Below are positions 22,465-29,702 of a DNA stretch of 33,345 nt, in pieces. Both the position numbers and the translations under genes were made by a program. Numbering within the stretch: the first letter of the stretch is position 1; each line of letters opens with the position of its first letter. The stretch comes from Olavius algarvensis Delta 4 endosymbiont. GTDB lineage: Bacteria; Desulfobacterota; Desulfobacteria; Desulfobacterales; CAJINA01. Under the pieces are notes generated by a model. The model worked only from the letters and a program-made list of their open reading frames with translations. It was not told the origin of the DNA and did no database searches. The stretch covers positions 1-33,345 of the forward strand of contig CAJINA010000005.1 of the NCBI GenBank assembly GCA_905176665.1. The letters are read 5' to 3'.

Positions 22465-23346
22465 CTAACCTTCACTCTTGATCGTATTGAAAAGATCAAG
22501 GGCTTTTTCCGGGGTTTCTTCCTCATGCACAACTGCCTTGATGGCTTTAAGCATGGCGATGGGTGATTCCGACTGGAAAATATTGCGGCCCATGTCCACC
22601 CCGGCCGCGCCTTGCTGCACGGCATTATAGGCCATGGTCAACGCGTCCAGTTCGGGTATTTTCTTGCCGCCGGCCATCACGATGGGCACCGGGCAGAAAG
22701 AGGTGACTGTTTCAAAGCCGTCTTCGATGTAATAGGACTTGATGTAAGTAGCCCCCAGTTCGGCACAGATCCGGGTCGCCAGGCGGAAATAGCGGGCGTC
22801 CCGGGCCATGTCCTTGCCCACGGCGGTTACGGCCAGGGTGGGAATGCCGTAGCGGTTGCCCATGTCGACCATTTTGGTCATATTGATGATCGACTGCTTT
22901 TCATATTCTCCGCCGATAAAGACCTGCACGGCCATGGCACAGACATTCAGCCGGATCGACTCCTCGATGCTGACCGCGATCTCTTCGTTGGACAACTCCT
23001 TAAGGATGCTGGTGCCGCCGGTAACCCGGAGAACGATCGGCTTGGTATAGAACGCCGGCACCACGCTGCGCAGGATGCCGCGGGTCAGCATGAGCGTGTC
23101 GGCATAGGGCGCAATGGGCATGATGTTGACATCCACCCGTTCCAAACCGGTGGTCGGCCCCTGGAAATAGCCATGATCGATGGCCAGCATCACCGTGCGG
23201 CCCGATTTGGGGTTGAATATCCGGGCCAGCCTGTTTTTCATGCCCCAATCCAGACTGCCGCAGCCCTTCAGGAAAAACCCCTCGGTTTGCTGGGGTTTGT
23301 CAAGATGATAGTTTTTGCCTTCCGTCAATCCATCCATATCTGCCAT
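22465..23346 (-). CDS. LsrF-like class I aldolase/thiolase
   Basis: This is a 293-residue DeoC/FbaB-fold enzyme. It resembles E. coli LsrF closely in segments recalled from that protein: [51 protein letters not shown], and [17 protein letters not shown]. LsrF transfers an acetyl group from phosphorylated autoinducer-2 derivative to CoA. The related archaeal and deltaproteobacterial enzymes make aromatic precursors from aspartate semialdehyde, which is notable because an aspartate kinase lies in the same cluster. The Schiff-base lysine is probably that in [19 protein letters not shown] precedes the ATG. No other lsr gene is present, so the physiological substrate is open. Confidence 0.85.
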   Translation of the reverse strand: MADMDGLTEGKNYHLDKPQQTEGFFLKGCGSLDWGMKNRLARIFNPKSGRTVMLAIDHGYFQGPTTGLERVDVNIMPIAPYADTLMLTRGILRSVVPAFYTKPIVLRVTGGTSILKELSNEEIAVSIEESIRLNVCAMAVQVFIGGEYEKQSIINMTKMVDMGNRYGIPTLAVTAVGKDMARDARYFRLATRICAELGATYIKSYYIEDGFETVTSFCPVPIVMAGGKKIPELDALTMAYNAVQQGAAGVDMGRNIFQSESPIAMLKAIKAVVHEEETPEKALDLFNTIKSEG

Positions 23347-23491
23347 GGTGAGCCTCCTTATGATTAGCGTAACGAAAAATTTTTATAACTTCAAATGCGG
23401 GAAACTTCAATAGGCGGCCCGTCGAAATTTTCTTTTGAACCAATATTTTGCGCGCAACCTGATCGGGGGGCGCCTGCTTGTCTGCCTAAGT

Positions 23492-23542
23492 GTAAAAGTT
23501 TTGTAAAAACAGCCCGGCGGCTTTACTTACCAGTCCTATTTG
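23492..23542 (+). promoter_or_regulatory. Candidate promoter with GTAAA-N6-GTAAA box
   Basis: GTAAA at 23492 and 23503 forms a direct repeat with the same 11-base phasing as the CpxR-like boxes at 398 and 4488, though in the opposite orientation. TTTAC at 23522 is followed 15 bases later by TATTTG, the same TTTAC to -10 distance as in those promoters. It could drive the acyltransferase gene or regulate the divergent aldolase gene. The match is weaker than for the other two sites. Confidence 0.4.
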
Positions 23543-23563
23543 CCGATATTAGGATGACTTAAA

Positions 23564-23650
23564 ATGACGAATATAGTGGTGACCCTGACCCGGTTGGCCA
23601 ACCGGGTTTTTCATTGGCGCGAGACCTTTCAGACTGGGGATGACGTTTGA
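23564..23650 (+). CDS. Possible 28-residue leader ORF
   Basis: An ATG at 23564, with AGGATG a few bases upstream, opens a 28-codon frame (MTNIVVTLTRLANRVFHW...). Its TGA at 23648-23650 overlaps the TTG start of the acyltransferase gene, which would allow translational coupling. The frame runs through a strong palindrome listed separately. It may be a leader peptide or fortuitous. There is no family resemblance. Confidence 0.35.
   Translation: MTNIVVTLTRLANRVFHWRETFQTGDDV
23588..23611 (+). terminator. Terminator-like hairpin in the acyltransferase leader
   Basis: ACCCGGTTGGCCAACCGGGT is a perfect 20-base palindrome at 23588-23607, followed by four further Ts. It has the form of an intrinsic terminator, yet lies only 36 bases before the acyltransferase start codon and within a short leader frame. 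It may serve attenuation, or end transcripts arriving from upstream. Confidence 0.6.
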
Positions 23651-24258
23651 ATTATACAATTTTCGATACACCGATCGTGCGGAGCCTGGTGCGCTGGTTT
23701 TCCATCCTTTTTCTGTGGCTCAACGGTTGGCGTATATCGGGGCGACTTCCGCAAGCACCCAAAATGGTTCTTATTGCCGCCCCCCACACCTCTAACTGGG
23801 ATCTGCCCTACATGCTATTCGTAGCCTTTGCCCTGCGGGCCAAAGTCTATTGGATGGGTAAGGATGCAATTTTTAGCTGGCCGTTCGGCCGCCTGTTCAA
23901 ATGGCTCGGCGGAATTCCCATTGACCGGTCCCAAGCGAACAACGTGGTGGCCCAATCCATTGACCAGTTTGTCCGCAGCGATAAACTGATCCTTACCGTG
24001 CCCCCGGCCGGTACCCGCAAGCGGGTGCTCAACTGGAAGACCGGGTTCTACCATATTGCCCATGGTGCCGGGGTTCCCATCGCCATGGGGTTTCTGGACT
24101 ACAATAAGAAGCTCGGCGGCATCGGTCCGGTCCTACAGCCCACGGGTGATATCGAAGCTGACATGGTGGCCATCCGCTCTTTTTACGAGGATATATCCGG
24201 GAAATATCCCCTCAAATCGATTTCTGCTGCGGTTGTCAAACCGACCCCGGTGGCCTAA
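23647..24258 (+). CDS. PlsC-like 1-acylglycerol-3-phosphate acyltransferase
   Basis: This is a 203-residue acyltransferase of phospholipid synthesis. A hydrophobic N-terminus at about residues 15-27 would place it at the membrane. Motif I is PHTSNWD, with catalytic His47 and Asp52. Motif II is GGIPIDRS near 88-95. Motif III reads VPPAGTRKR, where the family normally has P-E-G-T-R; Ala121 stands in the Glu position. Motif IV is VPIAMGFLDY. The start is TTG with GGGG upstream, overlapping the stop of a possible leader ORF. The Glu to Ala change may lower or change activity, or mark a subfamily with other substrates. The promoter carries a CpxR-like box, which would link it to envelope stress. 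Confidence 0.85.
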   Translation: MNYTIFDTPIVRSLVRWFSILFLWLNGWRISGRLPQAPKMVLIAAPHTSNWDLPYMLFVAFALRAKVYWMGKDAIFSWPFGRLFKWLGGIPIDRSQANNVVAQSIDQFVRSDKLILTVPPAGTRKRVLNWKTGFYHIAHGAGVPIAMGFLDYNKKLGGIGPVLQPTGDIEADMVAIRSFYEDISGKYPLKSISAAVVKPTPVA

Positions 24259-24264
24259 CGGCGT

Positions 24265-25761
24265 TTACTGCAGTTGCGCAATATTCATTCCTTTTTTTTC
24301 GTCATATCTCAGTACCACTTTACGGCCTACCTGGTTTTCAGTTACCAGTTGTTCCAATACGTTGTCGTCTGCTACTGTCTGGGCTACAAACCGAAGTCCG
24401 GCTTCGGCTTTGCCATACAGGAGCCCTGTCTCCGGATGGCCGTCCCTGGAAAACTTGACCGTGTAGGTTTCGATCCGGCCTGATCCGCAAACCCGGTCTA
24501 TAATATCGACAGGTTTGGCACCGACCAGCCAGTTTTTCCTGTCGGCCAGGTCATGGCCCCCCAATTCTGTTTCCGCGGGCTGGCCGCTGTATACACCGGC
24601 CGCGTGTTTGTGCAGGAACCAGCCTAGCGCAGTGACCAATCCGGTTTCTGTTTTCCCGGCCGCAATGCTCTCCGCCAGGGTGGCGATGGCGTGCAGGCTG
24701 TAGTTGTTGCCCGGTCCGCCGAAGAATCCAAGTCCACCGGTCAGCGTCAGCGGCCGCGGGTCACCCGCGCCCAGGCCCAGTTCACGTTTGGCAATGGCCA
24801 CCGCGCAGGGAAAACAGCTGTAAAGATCAAAACAGTCGATGTCGTCCAGCGAGAGGCCTGCTCTATGCAGGGCCTTGTCAACGGCCGCTTTCAGCGGCGG
24901 ACTGGATGTGAAATTGCTTTTTTCGATGAGAAAGCGCTGGCGGTCCTCGGCATAGCCTCCGCCGCGAAAATAAACCGGGCGTTTGCCGGGACGGGCCAAC
25001 GAAACGGCTTTGTCTCCGGTGGTCAGGATGATGGCCGCGCCCTGATCCACAGTTACCAGCGGATTCATATACTTGGTATAGGGCAGAGCGATAAATCGAT
25101 TGGTAGGGGTTGGCGTGCCGATTTCGGCCGCTGAGCGTTGAGACCCGGTCCACGCGTTTGGATGCCGGGATGCGACCCTGCTGAATTGGGTCCAGAGGCT
25201 GCCGATCCTCAACAGGTACGCCTCCCGGGAGAGACCGGATTCGGCCCAGAGGGCCGTTTCAAAAAGAGGAAAACCATGCAGGGGCTGGGAGAGGCCGTGG
25301 TGTTGTTCGAGGTTGGTGCTGCCGATTGTATCGTCGCCATTATAGTCTTCCGGGATCCCTTTGAACAAAGCGTTACCCGGGGTGGACGGCATGGTGCCAC
25401 GGGGGTAGTATGCTTCGGCACCGGTTACTAAAACAGACTCCAATTCACCGCGGGCGAGCATGCCCGCGGCCTGGTTAACCAGCGACTGCGGCGAATTGCC
25501 GCCGATTTTGGAAACGGCCTTAAAACGGGGGGTTGCGCCGATTTTGGCGGCCAACTGGTCGGCCGCCGAGGGGTAGTGGGCACTCATTGGCCTGACCACC
25601 ATGATACCGTCTAAATGGTGCAGGATTCCACGTTTGCCGGCAGACTCAGCGGCTTTTTGAGCAGCTGCGGCCATCAGACCCAGTGGATCGTTTAGATCGT
25701 TGGTCTGTTCCTTGGACTGGGTGACCTGGCCCCACCCCGTGATGACAACCTGTGTTTTCAC
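24265..25761 (-). CDS. Thiolase-like acyl-CoA protein with C-terminal OB-type extension
   Basis: This is a 498-residue thiolase-superfamily protein. Family features are VVITGWGQVTQSK at the start, GGNSPQSLVNQAAGML near the nucleophile position, LVTGAEAYYPR, and LTLTGGLGFFGGPGNNYS with LHAIATLAE. The usual active-site cysteine of degradative thiolases is not obvious near residue 90, where the segment reads GGNSPQS, so catalysis may differ. The last 90 residues (ETYTVKFSRDGHPETGLLYG) form an extension of the type found in acetyl-CoA acetyltransferase-like proteins of anaerobic fatty-acid or aromatic metabolism. The GTG start overlaps the stop of the old-yellow-enzyme gene (GTGA), implying coupling. 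Function is probably acyl-CoA processing. Confidence 0.8.
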   Translation of the reverse strand: MKTQVVITGWGQVTQSKEQTNDLNDPLGLMAAAAQKAAESAGKRGILHHLDGIMVVRPMSAHYPSAADQLAAKIGATPRFKAVSKIGGNSPQSLVNQAAGMLARGELESVLVTGAEAYYPRGTMPSTPGNALFKGIPEDYNGDDTIGSTNLEQHHGLSQPLHGFPLFETALWAESGLSREAYLLRIGSLWTQFSRVASRHPNAWTGSQRSAAEIGTPTPTNRFIALPYTKYMNPLVTVDQGAAIILTTGDKAVSLARPGKRPVYFRGGGYAEDRQRFLIEKSNFTSSPPLKAAVDKALHRAGLSLDDIDCFDLYSCFPCAVAIAKRELGLGAGDPRPLTLTGGLGFFGGPGNNYSLHAIATLAESIAAGKTETGLVTALGWFLHKHAAGVYSGQPAETELGGHDLADRKNWLVGAKPVDIIDRVCGSGRIETYTVKFSRDGHPETGLLYGKAEAGLRFVAQTVADDNVLEQLVTENQVGRKVVLRYDEKKGMNIAQLQ

Positions 25762-26882
25762 TCCGCGCGGGCCGCCTTCTCGAGTGCTTTCTTTTGGACC
25801 ACACAATAGATTCCGCCTTCCTGCAGCCCGGGGCCGAAACACGCGTTACACGAAATGCAGCCTGATGAGCTATGGTCGCCGGCCTGCCAGCGGGCCGGCA
25901 GGCCCGGGTCGTTGATCAGCGGGCGGGACATGGAGACATAGTCCATGAGCTCTTCGGCAACAGTCTTTTCCGCAACTGCATGCGACCGATAGCCGCCAAC
26001 CACGATAACCGGGCAGCTGACCGCGCCTTTAACCATCCGGGCCAGTTCGAGGTTGTAGGCCTCTTTATCCGGGTTGATGATTTTCTGGCGGGCCGGATTT
26101 CTTTTCCCGGAGGCCGGTGTGCCCGCGGAGACTTCCACCGCATCAATGCCGGCTTCGGATAGACGGCGGGCGGCATAATCAGCGTCCCGGGCCGTCAACC
26201 CTCCCTTGAGATTATCCGATGCATTTAGTTTTATCATCACCGGATAATCATTGCCCACCTGCTGGCGGACAGCGCGATAGACTTCCATCAGAAAGCGGAT
26301 GCGTTTTTCGATGCTGCCACCGTATTCATCCAGTCTCTGGTTGGTCAGCGGCGATAGGAATTGGTTGATCAGGTAACCGTGGGCACCGTGAAACTGGACG
26401 CCGTCAAAGCCCCAATCCTTGGCCCGACGGGCGCCGTCCCCAAATGCGGCCACAATTTGCTTGATTTGCTCTTTGGTCAACTCAGCCGGTGTTTCCTGGA
26501 ACTGATCGACATCGACCGCAGACGGGGCCAGCGGCTTTTGGCCGATGGTCTCGCTCATGGTCTGGCCGCCGGCATGAACGATCTGGGCCACTACTTTTCC
26601 GCCGGCCGCATGGACGGCGCCGGTGAGGGCCTTGTAATCATCGGCAAAGTCATCTGTGTGGATGCCCATTTGGCCCGCCAGCGCCTTGCCGTCCGCCTGA
26701 ACGAATGCAAATCCGGTAATGATAAGGCCCACCCCGCCGGCTGCCAGTTCGCGATAAAAATCATTCATCTTCGGCGTGGGACGCCCATCCGGTGCGGCCA
26801 TCCCTTCCCAGGTTGCCGACCGCACCAGCCTGTTTTTCAAAGTCATCCCATTGATAGTAGTTTCTTCAAATAAGGTCGCCAT
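25758..26882 (-). CDS. NADH:flavin oxidoreductase, old yellow enzyme family
   Basis: This is a 374-residue FMN enzyme with a TIM-barrel fold. Signatures are LKNRLVRSATWEGMA at the N-terminus, AQIVHAGGQT, FHGAHGYLINQFLSP with the substrate-binding His pair, and VVGGYRSHA and MSRPLINDPGLPARW for FMN phosphate. The C-terminus has Cys residues in SGCISCNACFGPG followed 11 residues later by another Cys, as in 2,4-dienoyl-CoA reductase-type members with an iron-sulfur cluster, although the FAD/NADPH domain of those enzymes is absent. It probably reduces an activated double bond, perhaps an enoyl-CoA or related acyl derivative, with the coupled thiolase-like protein next in line. The operon starts here. 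Confidence 0.9.
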   Translation of the reverse strand: MATLFEETTINGMTLKNRLVRSATWEGMAAPDGRPTPKMNDFYRELAAGGVGLIITGFAFVQADGKALAGQMGIHTDDFADDYKALTGAVHAAGGKVVAQIVHAGGQTMSETIGQKPLAPSAVDVDQFQETPAELTKEQIKQIVAAFGDGARRAKDWGFDGVQFHGAHGYLINQFLSPLTNQRLDEYGGSIEKRIRFLMEVYRAVRQQVGNDYPVMIKLNASDNLKGGLTARDADYAARRLSEAGIDAVEVSAGTPASGKRNPARQKIINPDKEAYNLELARMVKGAVSCPVIVVGGYRSHAVAEKTVAEELMDYVSMSRPLINDPGLPARWQAGDHSSSGCISCNACFGPGLQEGGIYCVVQKKALEKAARAE

Positions 26883-26943
26883 TGAATTATCTCCTTAGGT
26901 AGTTTTCAGAAATTTGTTATACATTTAAGTCTATTGTAATTAG

Positions 26944-27092
26944 GTAGAAGCTATTTTGAGAAATGGATTTTGGTTCAAGATCAAGGCGGCCGCCAAATTC
27001 AAACCGGAGGAATACTCACGTATTTCGAGGATTAGAAGTTGGCGCCCAACGCAGAGATTGGGCCAAAAGGCTTTTCTCAAAATAGCTTCTAC
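26944..27092. repeat. 149-bp hairpin element with 20-bp terminal inverted repeats
   Basis: GTAGAAGCTATTTTGAGAAA at 26944-26963 is perfectly complementary to 27073-27092. The interior is also largely self-complementary (GCCGCCAAATTC near 26990 with GAAGTTGGCGCCC near 27038; AATAC and GTATT at the tip), so the whole element can fold into one long stem. No open frame of value is inside. The right end lies within the stop codon of the NUDIX gene. It is best described as a MITE-like or REP-like mobile palindrome. Confidence 0.85.
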
Positions 27093-27766
27093 TTCCATGC
27101 AAATGATGGCTGCTCATAATGCGCCACCCGGGTATGCCTGCCCAGCAGGGCCACCTCCCGAAACTGATAAAGCATTGCTGCCGTCGGGGCGGCAATACAG
27201 GTGTTCCCGACCGGCATGAGCAGCAGGGGTGCTTTGCTTCCCGGGCTGTTCTCGATCAGCGGGGCATCTTTTCGCAAAAATTCGACCAAAGGAATCCGGT
27301 GAATGGACGCGACTTCAGCCGGGTTGGCGACCAGGTCCACTTGGTCTCCGCCCCAGATGACCACCGGGGTAATCACAAAACCGGAGCGGGTTGTAAAATC
27401 ATCCAGGTAACCGATGACCCGGTCGGGTGCCAGATCGAGGCCCACTTCCTCGGCCAATTCCCGTAGGGCCGTGTCCGCCGGCTTTTCGCCGTGGTCCCGC
27501 CGCCCCCCGGGCAGGGCCCACTGGCCCGAATGGTTCCGCAGGTTGGCACTGCGCCGGGTGAGTATCAGGGCAGCATCGGGCTTCCGCGTCTTGAAACTGG
27601 GCAGCCCGTAGTCGTTGGAGCCGTGGCCCGCATCCACGATGGTCAGGGCCACGGCTGCTCTGTGAACGCCCTCTTTCGAGTGCGTTCTGATTTGAAAGCT
27701 CGCCAGGTTTTCACATATATGCAGTTTGAGGGCTTCGTCACAAACAGCGTTTTGAAACTGTATCAT
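27089..27766 (-). CDS. CoA-pyrophosphatase-type NUDIX hydrolase
   Basis: This is a 225-residue hydrolase. The NUDIX box GGRRDHGEKPADTALRELAE and then EVGLDL fits G-x5-E-x7-REU-xEE-x-GU. The motif preceding it, LILTRRSANLRNHSGQWALP, matches the CoA-type (NudL-like) extension LLTxRS-x3-R-x3-G-x3-FPGG with minor changes, so hydrolysis of CoA or a related diphosphate is expected. The start is 5 bases after the stop of the upstream transporter frame, which suggests one operon. The last codon and the UAG stop lie inside the terminal repeat of a palindromic element, so the C-terminus may have been altered by insertion. Confidence 0.88.
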   Translation of the reverse strand: MIQFQNAVCDEALKLHICENLASFQIRTHSKEGVHRAAVALTIVDAGHGSNDYGLPSFKTRKPDAALILTRRSANLRNHSGQWALPGGRRDHGEKPADTALRELAEEVGLDLAPDRVIGYLDDFTTRSGFVITPVVIWGGDQVDLVANPAEVASIHRIPLVEFLRKDAPLIENSPGSKAPLLLMPVGNTCIAAPTAAMLYQFREVALLGRHTRVAHYEQPSFAWK

Positions 27767-27771
27767 AACCT

Positions 27772-28710
27772 CTATCCAGCCGGATCCTGAAACCAGACAA
27801 ACAAAGTGATACCGGCGCAGGTGATCAGAATGCCAATAATCGAAAAAAGATCCGGGATAGCCGCCCCAACGATCACGATCTCTCCCAGCAGGGCGAATAA
27901 TACCTCGCTGGACTGGGTGGCGTCAACCGCGGCCAGTTGCCCGGCAGTTTTTGAGAGGTTGCGAGCCTATAAAAACAAGCTGGTAGCGGCGACCCCTGAA
28001 AAAAGCGCCACCAGGGCCGTGTTGAGCAATTGGCCGGACGAGGGCGGAGCCGGAGTGGTGACGGCAATCAAAAGGCCCCACAGGGGCAGCGACCCGAGCG
28101 ACATCAGCAGGACCCGGGCAAAGGGGGTTTCCAGGACCGGACTGCTTACGTCCGGCAGCCGCTTGTTGCCATTGGTGGCCTCCCAAACCATCTGGTTGCC
28201 GAGCGGGTAACAAAAGGCCGCAATCAGAACCGGGATAGCCCCGGCGGCCAGTTCCGTCAGGCCGGTGTTTTCCGCCTGGCCCAGGTTGACAATAAGAACA
28301 CCGCCGAAAACCAGGGAGGAAAAAAACCAGGTTTTAAGGGGGAAGGAGCGACCGAAAAGCAGCAGGACGAACAGGGTGGCGATGATTGTAAATTGCCAGG
28401 TGGTGGCAACCACCCAACCGGGTGCATGGTCGGCACTGTAACAGAGCAGCGCGTAAAACAGTCCGAAGCCTACACTGCCGGCCAGGGTCCAAAAAATCCA
28501 GTTTCGGGTAAATGCCCGCAGGGCCTGTTTCAGGGCGGTCGTGCCTTTGAAGATAACAAACCAGATGACCAGAAAAAGGATCATATAGGCGTAGCGCAGG
28601 CTGGCGCTCCATATCCAGTGCCCGCCCTCCAGGCTCATCACCCGATTTAATATGAAGGTCGAACTGAAGAACAGGCCGGCCAGCAATCCGATTAAAATCA
28701 GACGCAGCAT
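27772..28710 (-). CDS. EmrE/DMT-family transporter with an in-frame UAG
   Basis: This is a drug/metabolite transporter frame of 312 codons with about ten hydrophobic segments. Segments include MLRLILIGLLAGLFFSSTFI and TWQFTIIATLFVLLLFGRSF. Codon 248, at 27967-27969, is UAG. Translation on both sides is clean: LFL before it, then ARNLSKTAGQLAAVDATQS and later LFALLGEIVIVGAAIPDLFS, which resemble the last two helices of such transporters. The full frame ends with UAG at 27772-27774, five bases before the NUDIX start. The gene is therefore either a recent nonsense mutant, a truncated 247-residue protein, or a case of UAG decoded as an amino acid. Downstream of a lipoprotein gene by two bases, so it is in an operon. 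Confidence 0.8.
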
Positions 28711-28712
28711 GT

Positions 28713-29114
28713 TTACTCTACTTTAGCCTCCACCGAGCCATCGATATTCAGGGTGACATAAACAGTGGTCGGATTGCCCGGTGCAGGTTTGCGCCGGGAC
28801 TGTATCCGGATTTTTTCGGATGAAAACCGGGCACCGGCCTGCTGCCAGGTGATGATTACCGGTGTGCCCCGGTAGTGACGCGCAGGAAATGTGGTCGCAC
28901 AGTGCTTGCCGGGCAAAATAAGATTGCAGGTGATAAACCCGCCGGTTTTCGGCACCTGCAGCCTTACCTCCTGCAGGGGTTGCGGGGTATTGTTGTGAAA
29001 CACCAACCCGCCGACACGCACCGGTTCGGTCGGTGGGAGGCTGGTACAACCGGCCGCTATCACGAGGTAAATTGCGAACAGTAACAGTAATTTGTTTTGC
29101 GCGTTCGACTTCAT
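28713..29114 (-). CDS. Small lipoprotein of unknown function
   Basis: This is a 133-residue lipoprotein. The signal MKSNAQNKLLLLFAIYLVIA ends in the lipobox AAGC, with Cys23 acylated. The mature part has a beta-rich pattern (RVGGLVFHNNTPQPLQEVRL, then VIITWQQAGARF) like small immunoglobulin-type or copper-binding periplasmic domains, and two further cysteines (FITCNLI, KHCATTF) that could form a disulfide. The ATG at 29114 has GGAG eight bases upstream and overlaps the TGA of the gene before it. It ends two bases before the transporter start, so it probably belongs to the four-gene operon. No specific function can be assigned. Confidence 0.75.
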   Translation of the reverse strand: MKSNAQNKLLLLFAIYLVIAAGCTSLPPTEPVRVGGLVFHNNTPQPLQEVRLQVPKTGGFITCNLILPGKHCATTFPARHYRGTPVIITWQQAGARFSSEKIRIQSRRKPAPGNPTTVYVTLNIDGSVEAKVE

Positions 29115-29368
29115 GGGCACAACTCCACGTTATTCTCTTTCAGCAGTTTTTGGGTTTTACTGCAAACCGGTGCGGTAGTTCGCAGGCAGATCACTGCGCC
29201 AGGTACCTTTGCCGCTATCCTGGCTGCTTTGGCCAAAATGTTTTTGCCGTCTTTCATAATGACCCGGCTCTTGCGGTTGATGACCAGAGTGAATTGTTTC
29301 TTACCGGATTGCTCCAACCGGGTCGAATGGTGTAGGCCGAAATGTTTGGGATCAACTGTGCGCGGCAT
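29111..29368 (-). CDS. Conserved-looking small hypothetical protein
   Basis: This is an 85-residue soluble protein without signal or membrane segment. The core QFTLVINRKSRVIMKDGKNI and LAKAARIAAKVPGAVICLRT has a beta-alpha pattern, and two cysteines lie in the C-terminal third (VICLRTTAPVCSKT) with a third at the penultimate position. I do not recognise the family. AAGGAG precedes the ATG. It is the first gene of a tight four-gene minus-strand run, overlapping the lipoprotein gene by four bases. Confidence 0.7.
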   Translation of the reverse strand: MPRTVDPKHFGLHHSTRLEQSGKKQFTLVINRKSRVIMKDGKNILAKAARIAAKVPGAVICLRTTAPVCSKTQKLLKENNVELCP

Positions 29369-29426
29369 CCGAGTCTCCTTTACGTGTATGACTGGCGCAG
29401 ATGTAACATAAAACCTTTAAAAGCTT

Positions 29427-29702
29427 AACATCGAACTTCCAACATTCAACATCGAACATTGAACTGCGGTAAGCCTGCGGCGGCTATTATAATGCGACAG
29501 TCTTTATCAACGGGTTGTCATCCCGGCGAAAGCCGGGATCCAGGTACTTTATAGATGTTGGCTCGTGTCCGGTATCTGAGTCTGCCGATATCATCCAAGG
29601 GGCCCGTATAGGTTATAAACTAATGAAAAGCACATAAGACAACCAAGCGGAACGCATCCCTTTTCGATGTTGGCAGTTCAATGTTCAACGTTCGATGTTC
29701 AG
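29427..29702. repeat. Inverted heptamer arrays flanking a GTCATCCCGG repeat
   Basis: At 29427-29466 five heptamers of the CATCGAA/CATTGAA type stand in tandem. At 29661-29702 the same heptamers occur on the opposite strand (TTCGATG, TTCAATG, TTCAACG, TTCGATG). Between them, 29515-29543 holds GTCATCCCGGCGAAAGCCGG, a hairpin of the common proteobacterial dispersed repeat. The right array overlaps the stop codon of the EamA gene. The spacer has no gene. Confidence 0.75.

Noticed and set aside
22465..23346. Aldolase as an ordinary class I fructose-bisphosphate aldolase
   Set aside because: Conserved segments follow LsrF much more closely, although the true substrate is still open.
22612..23367. 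251-codon plus-strand frame opposite the LsrF-like gene
   Set aside because: The opposite strand encodes a well-matched aldolase; the shadow frame is His/Gly-rich without motifs or ribosome site.
26956..27219. 87-codon plus-strand frame
   Set aside because: It lies mostly inside the 149-bp palindromic element and then runs antisense to the NUDIX gene.
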